This document shows, piece after piece, positions 26,957-35,424 of a stretch of 64,000 bases of DNA (within the stretch, counting starts at the first letter, position 1; every line of letters starts with the position of its first letter). Both the position numbers and the translations under genes were made by a program. The DNA is from Paracoccaceae bacterium (GTDB lineage Bacteria > Pseudomonadota > Alphaproteobacteria > Rhodobacterales > Rhodobacteraceae), in NCBI GenBank assembly GCA_020622085.1, contig JAHRYM010000002.1:62001-126000 (forward strand), in the 5' to 3' direction. The notes under the pieces were generated by a model. The model worked only from the letters and a program-made list of their open reading frames with translations, made no database searches and was not told the DNA's origin.

Positions 26957-27964
26957 ATGGCACCCTTTGACCAGCCGGACCGCACTGACCACGCCGCCGC
27001 AGGAAAGCGGCAACGCAGCGCCACGGCAGAGATCGTTTTCCTGCTGATCGACAACTTTTCGCATCTGGCCTTTTCCTGCGCCATCGAACCGCTGCGGATC
27101 GCCAACCGGGTCGCGGGGCGGACGCTATATCGCTGGCGGCTGGCCAGCCGAGATGGCGTCTCGGCGGTCTGTTCGAATCGCGCGGTCACGCTGGTCGACA
27201 TGGGGCTCGCGCCGCCAGGCCGGATCGAGCGGCTGATCGTGGTGTCGGGCGATCAGGTGCAGCAGGCCAGCACCCCGGACATCATCGCCTATCTGCGCCG
27301 CGAACGGGCCGCCGGAACACCCATTGGCGCGATCTGTTCGGGCGCCTGCGTTCTGGCCAGCGCCGGTTTCCTTGACGGGCAGGTGGCAGCGGTCCACTGG
27401 GAATACCATGACCTCTTCGCCGAACTTTTCCCCGAAGTCCGGCTGGTGCGGGGCGTCTTTGTGGCGGATGCGAAATTCATCACCGCCGCCGGCGGAACCG
27501 CTTCGGCCGATCTGATGCTGCACCTGATCGCCGGCGAACATGGCGCCGACCTGGCCACCGCCGTGGCCGACCAGATGGTTTACAACACCGTGCGCGAGGC
27601 CACGGCCGAACAGCGCGTTTCGCTGCAGTCGCGCCACGGCACCCGCAACCCCTGCCTGATGCGCGCCGTCACGCTGGTGCAGGAAAACCTGGAAGAACCG
27701 CTGCCGCCGGCACGGATCGCCGGCGCGCTCGGCATCTCGACCCGGCAGCTTGAGCGGTTGTTCCGGCACCATCTGGGCACCTCGCCCAAGCGGTTCATCA
27801 ACCAGACCCGCCTGACCCGGGCAAGGAACCTTCTGGTCCAGACCGACCAGTCGATCACCGAAGTGGCCGTCGCCTGCGGCTTCACCACGCCCTCGACGTT
27901 TTCCAAGGTCTACCGCGCGCATTTCGGGATTTCGCCCGTCGCCCAGCGTTCAACCCTGCGCTAA
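26957..27964 (+). CDS. GlxA-family transcriptional regulator (DJ-1/PfpI domain plus AraC HTH)
   Basis: A 335-residue regulator. Residues 25-200 form a class I glutamine amidotransferase-like domain with the pseudo-nucleophile elbow GAICSGACVLASAG. The C-terminal 100 residues carry two AraC helix-turn-helix motifs (ISTRQLERLFRHHLGTSP and VAVACGFTTPSTFSKVYR). This architecture is shared with regulators of choline, glycine betaine and carnitine catabolism (GbdR/CdhR). It follows fpr by 12 bp in the same direction, so it is likely co-transcribed and may respond to a quaternary-amine-like inducer. Confidence 0.85.
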   Translation: MAPFDQPDRTDHAAAGKRQRSATAEIVFLLIDNFSHLAFSCAIEPLRIANRVAGRTLYRWRLASRDGVSAVCSNRAVTLVDMGLAPPGRIERLIVVSGDQVQQASTPDIIAYLRRERAAGTPIGAICSGACVLASAGFLDGQVAAVHWEYHDLFAELFPEVRLVRGVFVADAKFITAAGGTASADLMLHLIAGEHGADLATAVADQMVYNTVREATAEQRVSLQSRHGTRNPCLMRAVTLVQENLEEPLPPARIAGALGISTRQLERLFRHHLGTSPKRFINQTRLTRARNLLVQTDQSITEVAVACGFTTPSTFSKVYRAHFGISPVAQRSTLR

Positions 27965-27969
27965 GGGTC

Positions 27970-27997
27970 GCGCCGGACGGTCCGGCCCGGCCGGCGC
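27970..27997. terminator. GC-rich hairpin between convergent genes
   Basis: GCGCCGG and CCGGCGC form a 7-bp stem in the 40-bp gap between the regulator stop and the converging ATPase gene. There is no T-run on either strand, so it is only a weak candidate for a bidirectional terminator. Confidence 0.35.
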
Positions 27998-28003
27998 CTC
28001 GGG

Positions 28004-29068
28004 TTACACGAACAGATGGCTTTCGCCCGCCGTCCAGCCAAGATGCGCGGTCGCGTCGGGGGAAAGCCCGGCAATCTCCTCGGCTCCGGCGCGCATCCAG
28101 ATCTCCTGCCCCCAGCCGGTGCGGAACTGCACCGTCGAGGTATCGCCCAGGAAGGTCACGTCCAGCACCCGCACGGGAAGCCCCGCCGCCGCCAGCCGCA
28201 GCGACTGCGGCCGCACCATGACCTGCGCCGCCGTGGCCCCGCCGCCGGGGGCCGAGCGGTGCACCGGCAGGTCGCCCATCGCGGTGCCATCGGGAAAGAC
28301 GACCCGGCCGCGATCGCCGGAAACCGCGACTTCGGCGGTATCGAGGAAGTTGGAATCGCCGATGAACCCGGCAACGAAACGGGTGGCGGGGTTGTGATAC
28401 AGGTCGCGCCCGCTGCCCACCTGCTCGATCCTGCCGCGATTGAATACCGCGATGCGGTCCGACAGCCGCAGCGCCTCCTCCTGGTCGTGGGTCACATACA
28501 GGATCGTCACCCCGGTCTCGCGGTGGATGCGGCGGATCTCGATCTGGATCTCCTCGCGCAGCTTCTTGTCCAGCGCGGACAGCGGCTCGTCCATCAAGAG
28601 CACCGGCGGGTCATAGGCCAGCGCCCGGGCCAGCGCGACGCGCTGTTGCTGCCCCCCGGACAGGTTGCCCGGCATCCGGTCGGCGAAAGCGTCCAGCTGC
28701 ACCAGCGCCAGCATCTGATCAACCCGCGCGGCGATCTCCCGCTCGGCCTGCCCGCGCACCCGCAGCGGGAAGGCCACGTTCTCGCGCACGTTCAGATGCG
28801 GAAACAGCGTATATCTCTGGAACACCATCCCGATGTTGCGCTTGTGCGAGGGCGTCGCCAGGATCGAGGCGCCTTTCAGCAGGATATCGCCCGAGGTCGG
28901 CTCGTTGAACCCCGCCAGCGCGTAAAGCGTGGTCGACTTGCCCGATCCCGAGGGGCCGAGGAAGGTCAGGAACTCGCCCTCGGGGATCTCCAGCGAGACA
29001 TCGTCGACGGCGACGAAGCTGCCATAGGTCTGCCGCAGGTCGCGGATGGACAGGAAGGCCGGGGTCAT
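28004..29068 (-). CDS. ABC transporter ATP-binding protein, PotA-like (MarR cluster)
   Basis: A 354-residue ATPase with Walker A GPSGSGKS at 38-45, signature NLSGGQQQR near 135-143 and Walker B VLLMDEPLSALD near 156-167, plus a TOBE-type C-terminus (VMVRPQSLRLAA). The ATG giving MTPAFLSIRDLRQTYG was chosen; the frame upstream only overlaps the permease. The start overlaps the permease stop (ATGA). It is last in a leftward operon of binding protein, PotB, PotC, PotA. Confidence 0.88.
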   Translation of the reverse strand: MTPAFLSIRDLRQTYGSFVAVDDVSLEIPEGEFLTFLGPSGSGKSTTLYALAGFNEPTSGDILLKGASILATPSHKRNIGMVFQRYTLFPHLNVRENVAFPLRVRGQAEREIAARVDQMLALVQLDAFADRMPGNLSGGQQQRVALARALAYDPPVLLMDEPLSALDKKLREEIQIEIRRIHRETGVTILYVTHDQEEALRLSDRIAVFNRGRIEQVGSGRDLYHNPATRFVAGFIGDSNFLDTAEVAVSGDRGRVVFPDGTAMGDLPVHRSAPGGGATAAQVMVRPQSLRLAAAGLPVRVLDVTFLGDTSTVQFRTGWGQEIWMRAGAEEIAGLSPDATAHLGWTAGESHLFV

Positions 29069-29865
29069 CTTGAAATCCGTCTCCTCAGAAGGGCCGCCGC
29101 CGCCATCACCAGCAGGGTGAAGGCCACAAGGATTGTGGACGCCGCCGCGATCACCGGCGACAGGTCTTGCCGCAGCGCACCCCAGATGCGCACCGGCAGG
29201 GTCTGCAGGTCGGGACTGGCCATGAAGATCGCCACCACCACCTCGTCCCATGAGATCAGGAAGGCAAAGACCGCCGCCGAGAACAGGCCGATCCGGATCG
29301 CCGGCAGCGTGATCTTCAGCTTGGCCTGCAGGGGCGAGGCCCCGCACAGCACGGCCGCATCCTCGATCGACTTGTCGAACCCCTCCAGCGAGTTGACGAT
29401 CGGGATCACCGCGAAGGGAAAGGCCAGCACCGTATGCGCCAGCACGAAGCCGACAAGCGTGCCGTTCAGCCCCACCCGCAGGAACAGCGCATAGATCGCC
29501 ACCGCAAAGACGATCACCGGCAGGACCATCGGCGTCAGGAACAGCGCCCTCAGCAAGCCGCGCCCCCGGAACCGGCCACGCACCAGCGCGAAACTTGCCA
29601 TCAGCGCCAGAAGCACCGCCAGCGCCGCCGACAGGAGGCCGACCTTGGCACTGGTCAGCGCCGCCTCCAGCCAGCGCGGATCGGCCGCCAGCTCGCGATA
29701 CCAGCGCAGCGTCCACGAGGGCGGCGGGAACACCAGCCATTGCGACGACCCGAAGGACAGCGCCGCGATGAAGACGATGGGCACCAGAAGGAACAGGCAG
29801 ACCAGGATCGTGACCGCCCAAAGCGCCACGCCAAGCCCGCCCAGATGGCGATAGGTCAGCAGCAT
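29065..29865 (-). CDS. ABC transporter permease, PotC-like
   Basis: A 266-residue inner-membrane permease with about six membrane helices. The coupling loop reads EDAAVLCGASPLQAKLKITLP, as in PotC-type permeases of polyamine and related importers. The start MLLTYRHLGG lies 1 bp after the preceding permease stop; upstream in-frame codons are part of that gene. It overlaps the ATPase gene by 4 bp. Confidence 0.86.
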   Translation of the reverse strand: MLLTYRHLGGLGVALWAVTILVCLFLLVPIVFIAALSFGSSQWLVFPPPSWTLRWYRELAADPRWLEAALTSAKVGLLSAALAVLLALMASFALVRGRFRGRGLLRALFLTPMVLPVIVFAVAIYALFLRVGLNGTLVGFVLAHTVLAFPFAVIPIVNSLEGFDKSIEDAAVLCGASPLQAKLKITLPAIRIGLFSAAVFAFLISWDEVVVAIFMASPDLQTLPVRIWGALRQDLSPVIAAASTILVAFTLLVMAAAALLRRRISR

Positions 29866-29866
29866 C

Positions 29867-30703
29867 TCAGCGCATCCCCCCGAAAAAGCGGATCTGCACC
29901 GCATACAGCGCCAGCGTCACCGTCAGCAGGATGAAGGCCGCCGCCGATCCCAGCCCCCAGTTCAAGAGCGACTGCACCAGCTGCGCGATCATCTCGGCCA
30001 GCATCATCTGCGACGCGCTGCCCAGAAGGGCGGGCGTGACGAAATAGCCCAGCGACATGACGAAGACCATCAGCCCCCCCGCCGCCGCGCCCGGAGCGGA
30101 CAGCGGCAGAAGCACCCGCCGGAACGCCTGCCAGCGCCCCGCGCCGCACAGCGCCGCCGCCTGCAACGTCGTCGGGTCGATGGCGCGGATGCTGGCGTAA
30201 AGCGGCAGGATGATGAAGGGCAGCATGATATAGGTCATCCCGATGGTGACGCCGGTCAGGTTCTTGACCAGCGCCAGCGGCTCCGAGATCAGGCCCAGCT
30301 TCATCAGCGTGGTGTTGATCAGCCCGGTCCGCTGCAACAGCACCATCCAGGCATAGGTCCGCGCCAGAAGGTTGGTCCACATCGACACCAGGATGATGGC
30401 CAGCACCAGGTTCGCATACCGCTGCGGCATGATCGCCAGCAGCCAGGCCACCGGATAGCCCAAGAGCAACGAGACCGCCGTGACCACGAAGGCCACCAGA
30501 AACGTGTTGTAAAGCACCCGCGCATAGGTCGAGGTGGCGAACAGCTCGGCATAGTTCTGCAACCCGAACTCCGGCTCCAGGATCGAGCGCAGCAGCAGGC
30601 TGACCACCGGGATCACGAAGAACAGCGCCAGAAGCACAAGGGCAGGGACAGCCGGGCCAAAGCCCCGCCGCTGCCGCCTTGGAACAGATGCGTTTGCGGC
30701 CAT
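29867..30703 (-). CDS. ABC transporter permease, PotB-like
   Basis: A 278-residue inner-membrane permease. A basic N-terminus (PRRQRRGFG) precedes the first helix, and the coupling loop is TTLQAAALCGAGRWQAFRRV. The start MAANASVPRRQ is chosen because it sits at the end of the spacer after the binding-protein gene; codons upstream are spacer. It pairs with the PotC-like permease. Confidence 0.86.
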   Translation of the reverse strand: MAANASVPRRQRRGFGPAVPALVLLALFFVIPVVSLLLRSILEPEFGLQNYAELFATSTYARVLYNTFLVAFVVTAVSLLLGYPVAWLLAIMPQRYANLVLAIILVSMWTNLLARTYAWMVLLQRTGLINTTLMKLGLISEPLALVKNLTGVTIGMTYIMLPFIILPLYASIRAIDPTTLQAAALCGAGRWQAFRRVLLPLSAPGAAAGGLMVFVMSLGYFVTPALLGSASQMMLAEMIAQLVQSLLNWGLGSAAAFILLTVTLALYAVQIRFFGGMR

Positions 30704-30766
30704 GCAACTCACCGTAAGGGGGTGAAGGTGCCGACGGGCCACAGCGGCCCGCCGACAGGTCGCGCC

Positions 30767-31774
30767 TTACCGGGCCTGCCAGTCGTACCAGCGTTTCGCG
30801 ATCTCGTCGCGGTGCTCGGCCCAATAGGCCATGTCCAGGTTGATCTGGCTGTCGACATGGGCGTCCGGCAGCTCGGCCACCACGGCCGGGTCCATCTCGG
30901 CCTTCGAGTTGACGTTGATCGGCGCATAGCCGGTCGCCGTCGCCAGGCTGGCCTGCCCCGGGGCAGAGGTCGCCTCGGCCAGGAACTTCATCGCCGCCTC
31001 CTTGTTCTTCGCGCCCTTCGGCACCACCAGAACATCGGCGGCGGTCAGGTTCTGCGCCCAGGACAGGCCGACATTGCCGCCTTCCTGCTGGATGGCAAAG
31101 ACGCGGCCATTCCAGAAACTGCCGATCGGCGCCTCGCCCGAGGCGAGAAGCTGCTGCGATTCCGCGCCGCCGCCCCACCAGATGATATCGGCCTTGATCG
31201 TGTCCAGCTTGGCGAAGGCCCGGTCAAGGTCCAGCGGATACAGCGCATCCGCCGCCACGCCGTCGGCCAGAAGCGCCGATTCCAGCACGCCGGGCGCGGA
31301 CCATTTGTAGAAGCTGCGCTTGCCGGGGAATTTCGCGGTGTCGAACACATCGGCCCAGCTTGCCGGCTCGCCCTGAAGCGCGTCCTTGTTGTAGCCGATC
31401 ACGAAGGAATAATAGAAGCTTCCCACCGCATGATCGGTGACGAAACGCGGGTCGATCGCGGCGCGGTCCACCACGCCAAAGTCGATCGGCTCCAGCAGAC
31501 CCATCTTCGCGGCGGCGATGGCGAAGTCGTATTCGACATCCACCACGTCCCAGTCGACATTGCCGCTGTCGACCATGGCCTTCAGCTTGCCATAGTCGGT
31601 CGGCCCGTCCTGCCGCACATTGATGCCGGTCTTCTCGGTGAAGGGCTTGGCCCAGGACGCGGCCTGCGCGTCCTGCGTCGTGCCGCCCCAGCTGGTGAAC
31701 ACCATGTCCTGCGCCGAGGCCGCCATGGCCATGCCGCCGACAAGGGCCGTTGCTGTAGCAAGTGTCTTGAACAT
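30767..31774 (-). CDS. ABC transporter substrate-binding protein, PotD-like (MarR cluster)
   Basis: A 335-residue periplasmic binding protein. The signal peptide MFKTLATATALVGGMAMAAS is cleaved at ASA-Q. The mature start DMVFTSWGGTTQDAQAASWA and DVVDVEYDFAIAAAKMGLLEP fit the PotD-like family. It opens the transporter operon and is preceded by a promoter with operator site C. Co-regulation with the ring-hydroxylation and ring-opening genes suggests that it binds the substrate of the pathway, not a polyamine. Confidence 0.86.
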   Translation of the reverse strand: MFKTLATATALVGGMAMAASAQDMVFTSWGGTTQDAQAASWAKPFTEKTGINVRQDGPTDYGKLKAMVDSGNVDWDVVDVEYDFAIAAAKMGLLEPIDFGVVDRAAIDPRFVTDHAVGSFYYSFVIGYNKDALQGEPASWADVFDTAKFPGKRSFYKWSAPGVLESALLADGVAADALYPLDLDRAFAKLDTIKADIIWWGGGAESQQLLASGEAPIGSFWNGRVFAIQQEGGNVGLSWAQNLTAADVLVVPKGAKNKEAAMKFLAEATSAPGQASLATATGYAPINVNSKAEMDPAVVAELPDAHVDSQINLDMAYWAEHRDEIAKRWYDWQAR

Positions 31775-31871
31775 TGTTTTCCTCCCCTGTTGTTTCGGTC
31801 CGGGACCGATATTCGCATCTCCCGCCGGGGGCTTGTCCTCGCCCCGGCCCCGTCCTCCACACCGCCTAATT

Positions 31872-31912
31872 CGTTTGTCTACGAATGATATTCATTTCCA
31901 CACGCCTGTCAA
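31872..31912 (-). promoter_or_regulatory. Promoter with MarR-type operator (site C) of the transporter operon
   Basis: On the minus strand TTGACA (31907-31912) and TATCAT (31885-31890) are 16 bp apart. The operator CATTCGTAGACAAACG (31872-31887) starts inside the -10 box. The layout matches site A base for base in the -10/operator join. It drives the binding protein-PotBC-PotA operon. Confidence 0.75.
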
Positions 31913-31925
31913 CGCGCGCGCCATC

Positions 31926-33113
31926 TCAGCGCCGCGCCACCAGCTCCGGCAGGCGCATCGCGGGCGGAGTGTTGCGGCTGCGCTCGCTGCGGACCACGCC
32001 GTCGATGATCGTCATGCCCACACCCGGCAGGTTGCCCAGTTGCACCGATTCCAGGATGTTCCGCCCCGGAGCGTGCTGCGCCTGGTCCATCAGCACGAAA
32101 TCCGCGGCGAAGCCCGGCTCCAGCAGGCCCGCGTCCAGCTCACGCTGCCGCGCGGTGTTGCCGGTGGCAAAGCAGAAGGCCACCTCGGCCGGCACATTGC
32201 CCAGGCTGGACAGCATCGCCACCATGCGCAGGATGCCCAGCGGCTGCACCCCCGACCCCGCCGGCCCGTCGGTCCCCAGGATCACCTGGTCCAGCTTGCC
32301 CAGCTCGCGCGCCGTGTTGATCGTCAACAGCGCCGCGCGTTCGTTGCCGTTGTGGACGATTTCCAGCCCCTTGGTGCAGTTCTCGCACAGGCAGATGATC
32401 TGATCATCCGGCAGCGCCGAATGGCCGCCGTTGATATGACCCACCACATCCGCCCCGGTCTCCAGCACCATGTCCGCGTCGATCAGGCCCGAGCCAGGGA
32501 TCGACGGCCCGCCGGTGTGGATCGTGCTCTGGATGCCGTATTTGCGCGCCCAGTCCACCATCTGCCGCGCGGTCTTGCCATCCTTGACCGAGCCAAGCCC
32601 CACCTCGCCCAAGAGCCGCACCCCCGCCGCCGCCAGCTCGCGGAAGTCGTCCTCGACCATGCCATGCTCGATCACCGGCGCGCCGCCATGCACCTTGACG
32701 CCCGAGGGGCGGAAGTTTTCATACCAGCGCTGCGCCGCGATCGCCATCGCCTTGAGGCCCACGATATCCTTCGGCCGCCCCGGCATATGCACCTCTCCGG
32801 CCGAGATCATCGTCGTGACCCCGCCGTGCAACGAGCTGTCGATCCAGTTCATCTGGCTCTGGCGCGGCGTGTAGTCGCCGACGACCGGATGCACATGGCT
32901 GTCGATCAGCCCCGGCACCAGCGTCGCCCCCTTCGCATCGACCACCGTGGTCGCCCCTTCGGTATCAAGATCCTTTTCGCGACCGAAATCCGCGATACGG
33001 CCACCGATCGCCACCACGCAGTCGCCGTCGGCGATCGGTGACTCGATCCGGCCAGTCAACATCAGGCCGATGTTGCGGATCACAAGCTTGTCGGGCAAGG
33101 AGGCTGCAGACAT
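31926..33113 (-). CDS. Enamidase-like amidohydrolase
   Basis: A 395-residue metal-dependent amidohydrolase resembling E. barkeri enamidase, which opens tetrahydro-6-oxonicotinate to 2-formylglutarate. Blocks shared with that enzyme include LHGGVTTMISAG, PGRPKD, GVKVHGGA, GEVGLG, HTGG-SIPGS and HINGG. Likely metal and catalytic residues are H73, H75, E170, H199, H226 and D282. The C-terminal DGVVRSERSRNTPPAMR is also shared. The start at MSAASLPDK was preferred over an ATG nine codons upstream. Operator site D lies 30 bp before it, divergent from marR. Substrate identity is inferred. Confidence 0.85.
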   Translation of the reverse strand: MSAASLPDKLVIRNIGLMLTGRIESPIADGDCVVAIGGRIADFGREKDLDTEGATTVVDAKGATLVPGLIDSHVHPVVGDYTPRQSQMNWIDSSLHGGVTTMISAGEVHMPGRPKDIVGLKAMAIAAQRWYENFRPSGVKVHGGAPVIEHGMVEDDFRELAAAGVRLLGEVGLGSVKDGKTARQMVDWARKYGIQSTIHTGGPSIPGSGLIDADMVLETGADVVGHINGGHSALPDDQIICLCENCTKGLEIVHNGNERAALLTINTARELGKLDQVILGTDGPAGSGVQPLGILRMVAMLSSLGNVPAEVAFCFATGNTARQRELDAGLLEPGFAADFVLMDQAQHAPGRNILESVQLGNLPGVGMTIIDGVVRSERSRNTPPAMRLPELVARR

Positions 33114-33142
33114 CGGGATAAATTCCTTCTTTCGGCCCATTT

Positions 33143-33158
33143 CATTTGTATGCTAATG
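33143..33158. promoter_or_regulatory. MarR-type operator (site D) between the amidohydrolase and marR
   Basis: CATTTGTATGCTAATG on the + strand reads CATTAGCATACAAATG on the other, two changes from site A. It lies in the divergent region between the amidohydrolase gene and marR, so it could control both and give autoregulation. Clear -35/-10 boxes are harder to assign here than at sites A and C. Confidence 0.65.
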
Positions 33159-33266
33159 GAAAAAAAGGGCAAAGCAAGCACCGGATTCGGTCCTGCCCGA
33201 AAAACCGCCCGGGGCGCGACAGGATGGAAGCGACGCCATCGACGCAGAAGCCAGAGGCAGGAACGG

Positions 33267-33725
33267 ATGATGATGCGCAAAGACGAAACACCTGCGGAGA
33301 GCGATGCGGATGACGGCGCCTATGTGCTTGATTCGCAGATCGGCTACCTGCTGCGCCTGGCCAACCAGCGCCATACCGTGATCTTTCAGGAACTGGCGGC
33401 GCTTGACCTGACGCCCACCCAGTTTTCCGCCATGGTGCGCCTGCTGGACGAGGGTGATTGTTCGCAGAACGAACTCGGGCGCCGGACAGCGATGGATGTG
33501 GCGACGATCAAGGGCGTTGTGGACCGACTGCGCGCCAAGGGTCTGGTGACGCTGCACCCCGACCCGAACGACAAGCGTCGGACGACGATTTCGGCCGCCG
33601 GCGCCAGCGAGGAGTTGCGCGCCACCCTGCATGACATGGGCCGCGGCATCACCGAAAAGACGCTGGCGCCCTTGACCCGATCCGAACGGCGGACGCTGCT
33701 GCGGCTCTTGTCCAAACTGACCTGA
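33267..33725 (+). CDS. MarR-family transcriptional regulator
   Basis: A 152-residue winged-helix regulator. It has SQIGYLLRLANQRHTVIFQEL, LDLTPTQFSAMVRLLDEG, the recognition helix region QNELGRRTAMDVATIKGVVDRLRAKGLV, and the wing HPDPNDKRRTTIS. The start is the first of three ATG codons after AGGCAGGAACGG; an earlier in-frame start would overlap the operator. MarR proteins bind 16-20 bp palindromes and usually let go on binding an aromatic ligand. The five matching palindromes around this gene make it the likely repressor. In Pseudomonas putida the MarR protein NicR controls nicotinate genes, a possible parallel. Confidence 0.87.
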   Translation: MMMRKDETPAESDADDGAYVLDSQIGYLLRLANQRHTVIFQELAALDLTPTQFSAMVRLLDEGDCSQNELGRRTAMDVATIKGVVDRLRAKGLVTLHPDPNDKRRTTISAAGASEELRATLHDMGRGITEKTLAPLTRSERRTLLRLLSKLT

Positions 33726-33740
33726 CCGGGCGCCGGTCAG
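33722..33740. terminator. Hairpin at the marR / methyltransferase convergent end
   Basis: CTGACCGG and CCGGTCAG form a perfect 8-bp stem with a 3-base loop, starting at the marR stop codon and lying 22 bp before the converging methyltransferase stop. No T-run follows, so termination strength is uncertain. Confidence 0.45.
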
Positions 33741-33762
33741 GTCAGGCCGCAAAGCTTCCACC

Positions 33763-35319
33763 TCAGATGACCGAGACGGCACCGGTATAGGCCGCCACGA
33801 TATGTTCATCGGCGCGGGCGGTCAGAGCGGCAATTTCACGCTCCTGCTCGGCATTCAGCAATCCCTGTTCGGGTGCTGCGGCGATGGCGGCCAGCGCGGC
33901 ATCGCGGGCCTCGTCAAAGGCGGTGCGTCGGCCCGATTTCTCATAGTCATCGCGGCCCTGACGGCGGAACACCCTAGGCGAAAGCTGGTCGCGGCAGGTG
34001 GCGATGGTATGCGCGCTGTCCAGGAAATGCCCGCCGGTGCGGATCTGCATAAGCTCGTCCCAGTTCAGCGCCTCCTTGTCGAGGCTGGGCTTGCGGACAA
34101 AGCGGCGCATCATCGCGCCCACCTCGTTGTCCAGCACCGCCTGCACCGGGCTGAACACGGTGGCACATTCCAGCTGCCCCACCCCACCCAGGATGTCGGC
34201 CCCCGCCAGCGCCACGGCCTGCGTCAGCATCGCGCGTTCGGCCATCGACTGGTGGTCCACGTCCGGCGTGTCCGAGCCCGAGCCATAGGTATGCGCGACC
34301 TGCCCCCAGCCACGCTTCATCAGCTGCACCGACATGTTCGCCGCCTGAAGGCTTTCGACGCAGCTTTGCAGCGCGCTGCCCGTGCGCATGTCCAGGGTGA
34401 ACATCAGCGGCGTGGCGATGACCGGAATCCCCGGCGACAGGATATGCGCCATCACCGTCATGCCGACGATCTCGGCCGCCGACATGATCGCCATCGACGG
34501 CACCGACAGGGGCGCCGTCCCGCCCGAGGACGGCAGGCTGCAGGCATGCAGCGGGATGCCGTATTCGCCCGCCTTGATGATCACATGCGTGTCCATGTAC
34601 TTGAACTCAAGCGGCGTGAACGAGCAGGTGATGCAGCTGGTGATCGGATTGGCGCGCAACTCCGCCTCGCCCCCCGCCGCGATGGCGGCGATCCGCATCA
34701 GGTAATCCACGTTCTCCCACTGATAGGGCTGCATCCAGACATGCTTCGGCGTGCGCCCGATCAGCCGGCCATAGCTGTGAATGTCGGATGTCACCTCCGG
34801 CACGCCATGCACGAAGGGATGCGCGATGAACCCCACCTCGTCCAGCGTGTTGGCCACCGCCGCAATCTCGGAAACCGCCGTCAGGTCCATCTTGCGATAG
34901 CTCGCGTCGCGGGGGTTCACATAACCATGCCCGCCGGTCCCGGTGCGCATGATGAACCCGCGGTCGGCGCGCGGCAGGTCCATGTCGAACCGCGCTTCCT
35001 TGCCCCCCAGCCGCACCGCCTTGGGCGTGGCGGCCATCGCCTCGCGGATCAGTTCGCGCGGCATGCGGATGCGGTTCGCGTCGCTGCCGGGCTTGGCACC
35101 GGCTTCAAGGAAACGCTTGTAGGCCTCGGGGTGCAGGATCGCCACGCCGTAATCGGCCAGCACGTCCTCGACCCGCTCCTTCATCCAGGCCACCTCGTCG
35201 TCGGAGAGAAAGCCGAAGGTCGCGCGGGACGATCCCGGCGGTTCCTGCCGGAAGGCGCTCGCGGGATGGCTGGCCCGAACGGTGCGGGTGCGCTTGGGGG
35301 TATTCGTGCTGGCTTCCAT
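33763..35319 (-). CDS. MttB-superfamily (trimethylamine methyltransferase-like) protein, non-pyrrolysine
   Basis: A 518-residue TIM-barrel protein of the MttB family, in which known members move a methyl group from a methylated amine to a corrinoid protein. Shared features are FLSDDEVAWMKERVEDVLADYG near the N-terminus, the VGFIAHPFVHGVPEVTSD region and GAMMRRFVRKPSLDKEALNWDE. There is no in-frame stop that could encode pyrrolysine. The start MEASTNTPK was preferred because AGAGGGA precedes it; MGNPFQRD, ten codons upstream, is possible. No corrinoid protein or activase is in the window, so partner and substrate are unknown. Operator site E is in its promoter. Confidence 0.83.
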   Translation of the reverse strand: MEASTNTPKRTRTVRASHPASAFRQEPPGSSRATFGFLSDDEVAWMKERVEDVLADYGVAILHPEAYKRFLEAGAKPGSDANRIRMPRELIREAMAATPKAVRLGGKEARFDMDLPRADRGFIMRTGTGGHGYVNPRDASYRKMDLTAVSEIAAVANTLDEVGFIAHPFVHGVPEVTSDIHSYGRLIGRTPKHVWMQPYQWENVDYLMRIAAIAAGGEAELRANPITSCITCSFTPLEFKYMDTHVIIKAGEYGIPLHACSLPSSGGTAPLSVPSMAIMSAAEIVGMTVMAHILSPGIPVIATPLMFTLDMRTGSALQSCVESLQAANMSVQLMKRGWGQVAHTYGSGSDTPDVDHQSMAERAMLTQAVALAGADILGGVGQLECATVFSPVQAVLDNEVGAMMRRFVRKPSLDKEALNWDELMQIRTGGHFLDSAHTIATCRDQLSPRVFRRQGRDDYEKSGRRTAFDEARDAALAAIAAAPEQGLLNAEQEREIAALTARADEHIVAAYTGAVSVI

Positions 35320-35397
35320 GACTGCGTCCCTCTGGAAAGGATTGCCCATGGCACACACCGATTAGACTGACTGCCTGCCGACTTCAGCTGAAAATAA

Positions 35398-35424
35398 CGC
35401 TAGCATACAAATGAATTTCGTCAA
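35398..35424 (-). promoter_or_regulatory. Promoter with MarR-type operator (site E) of the methyltransferase gene
   Basis: CGCTAGCATACAAATG (35398-35413, + strand) keeps the TACAAATG half of the palindrome; the other half is degraded. On the minus strand TTGACG (35419-35424) lies next to it, with an extended -10 candidate TGCTAGCGT 16 bp away, so the operator sits between the two boxes. It is the weakest of the five sites. Confidence 0.6.
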
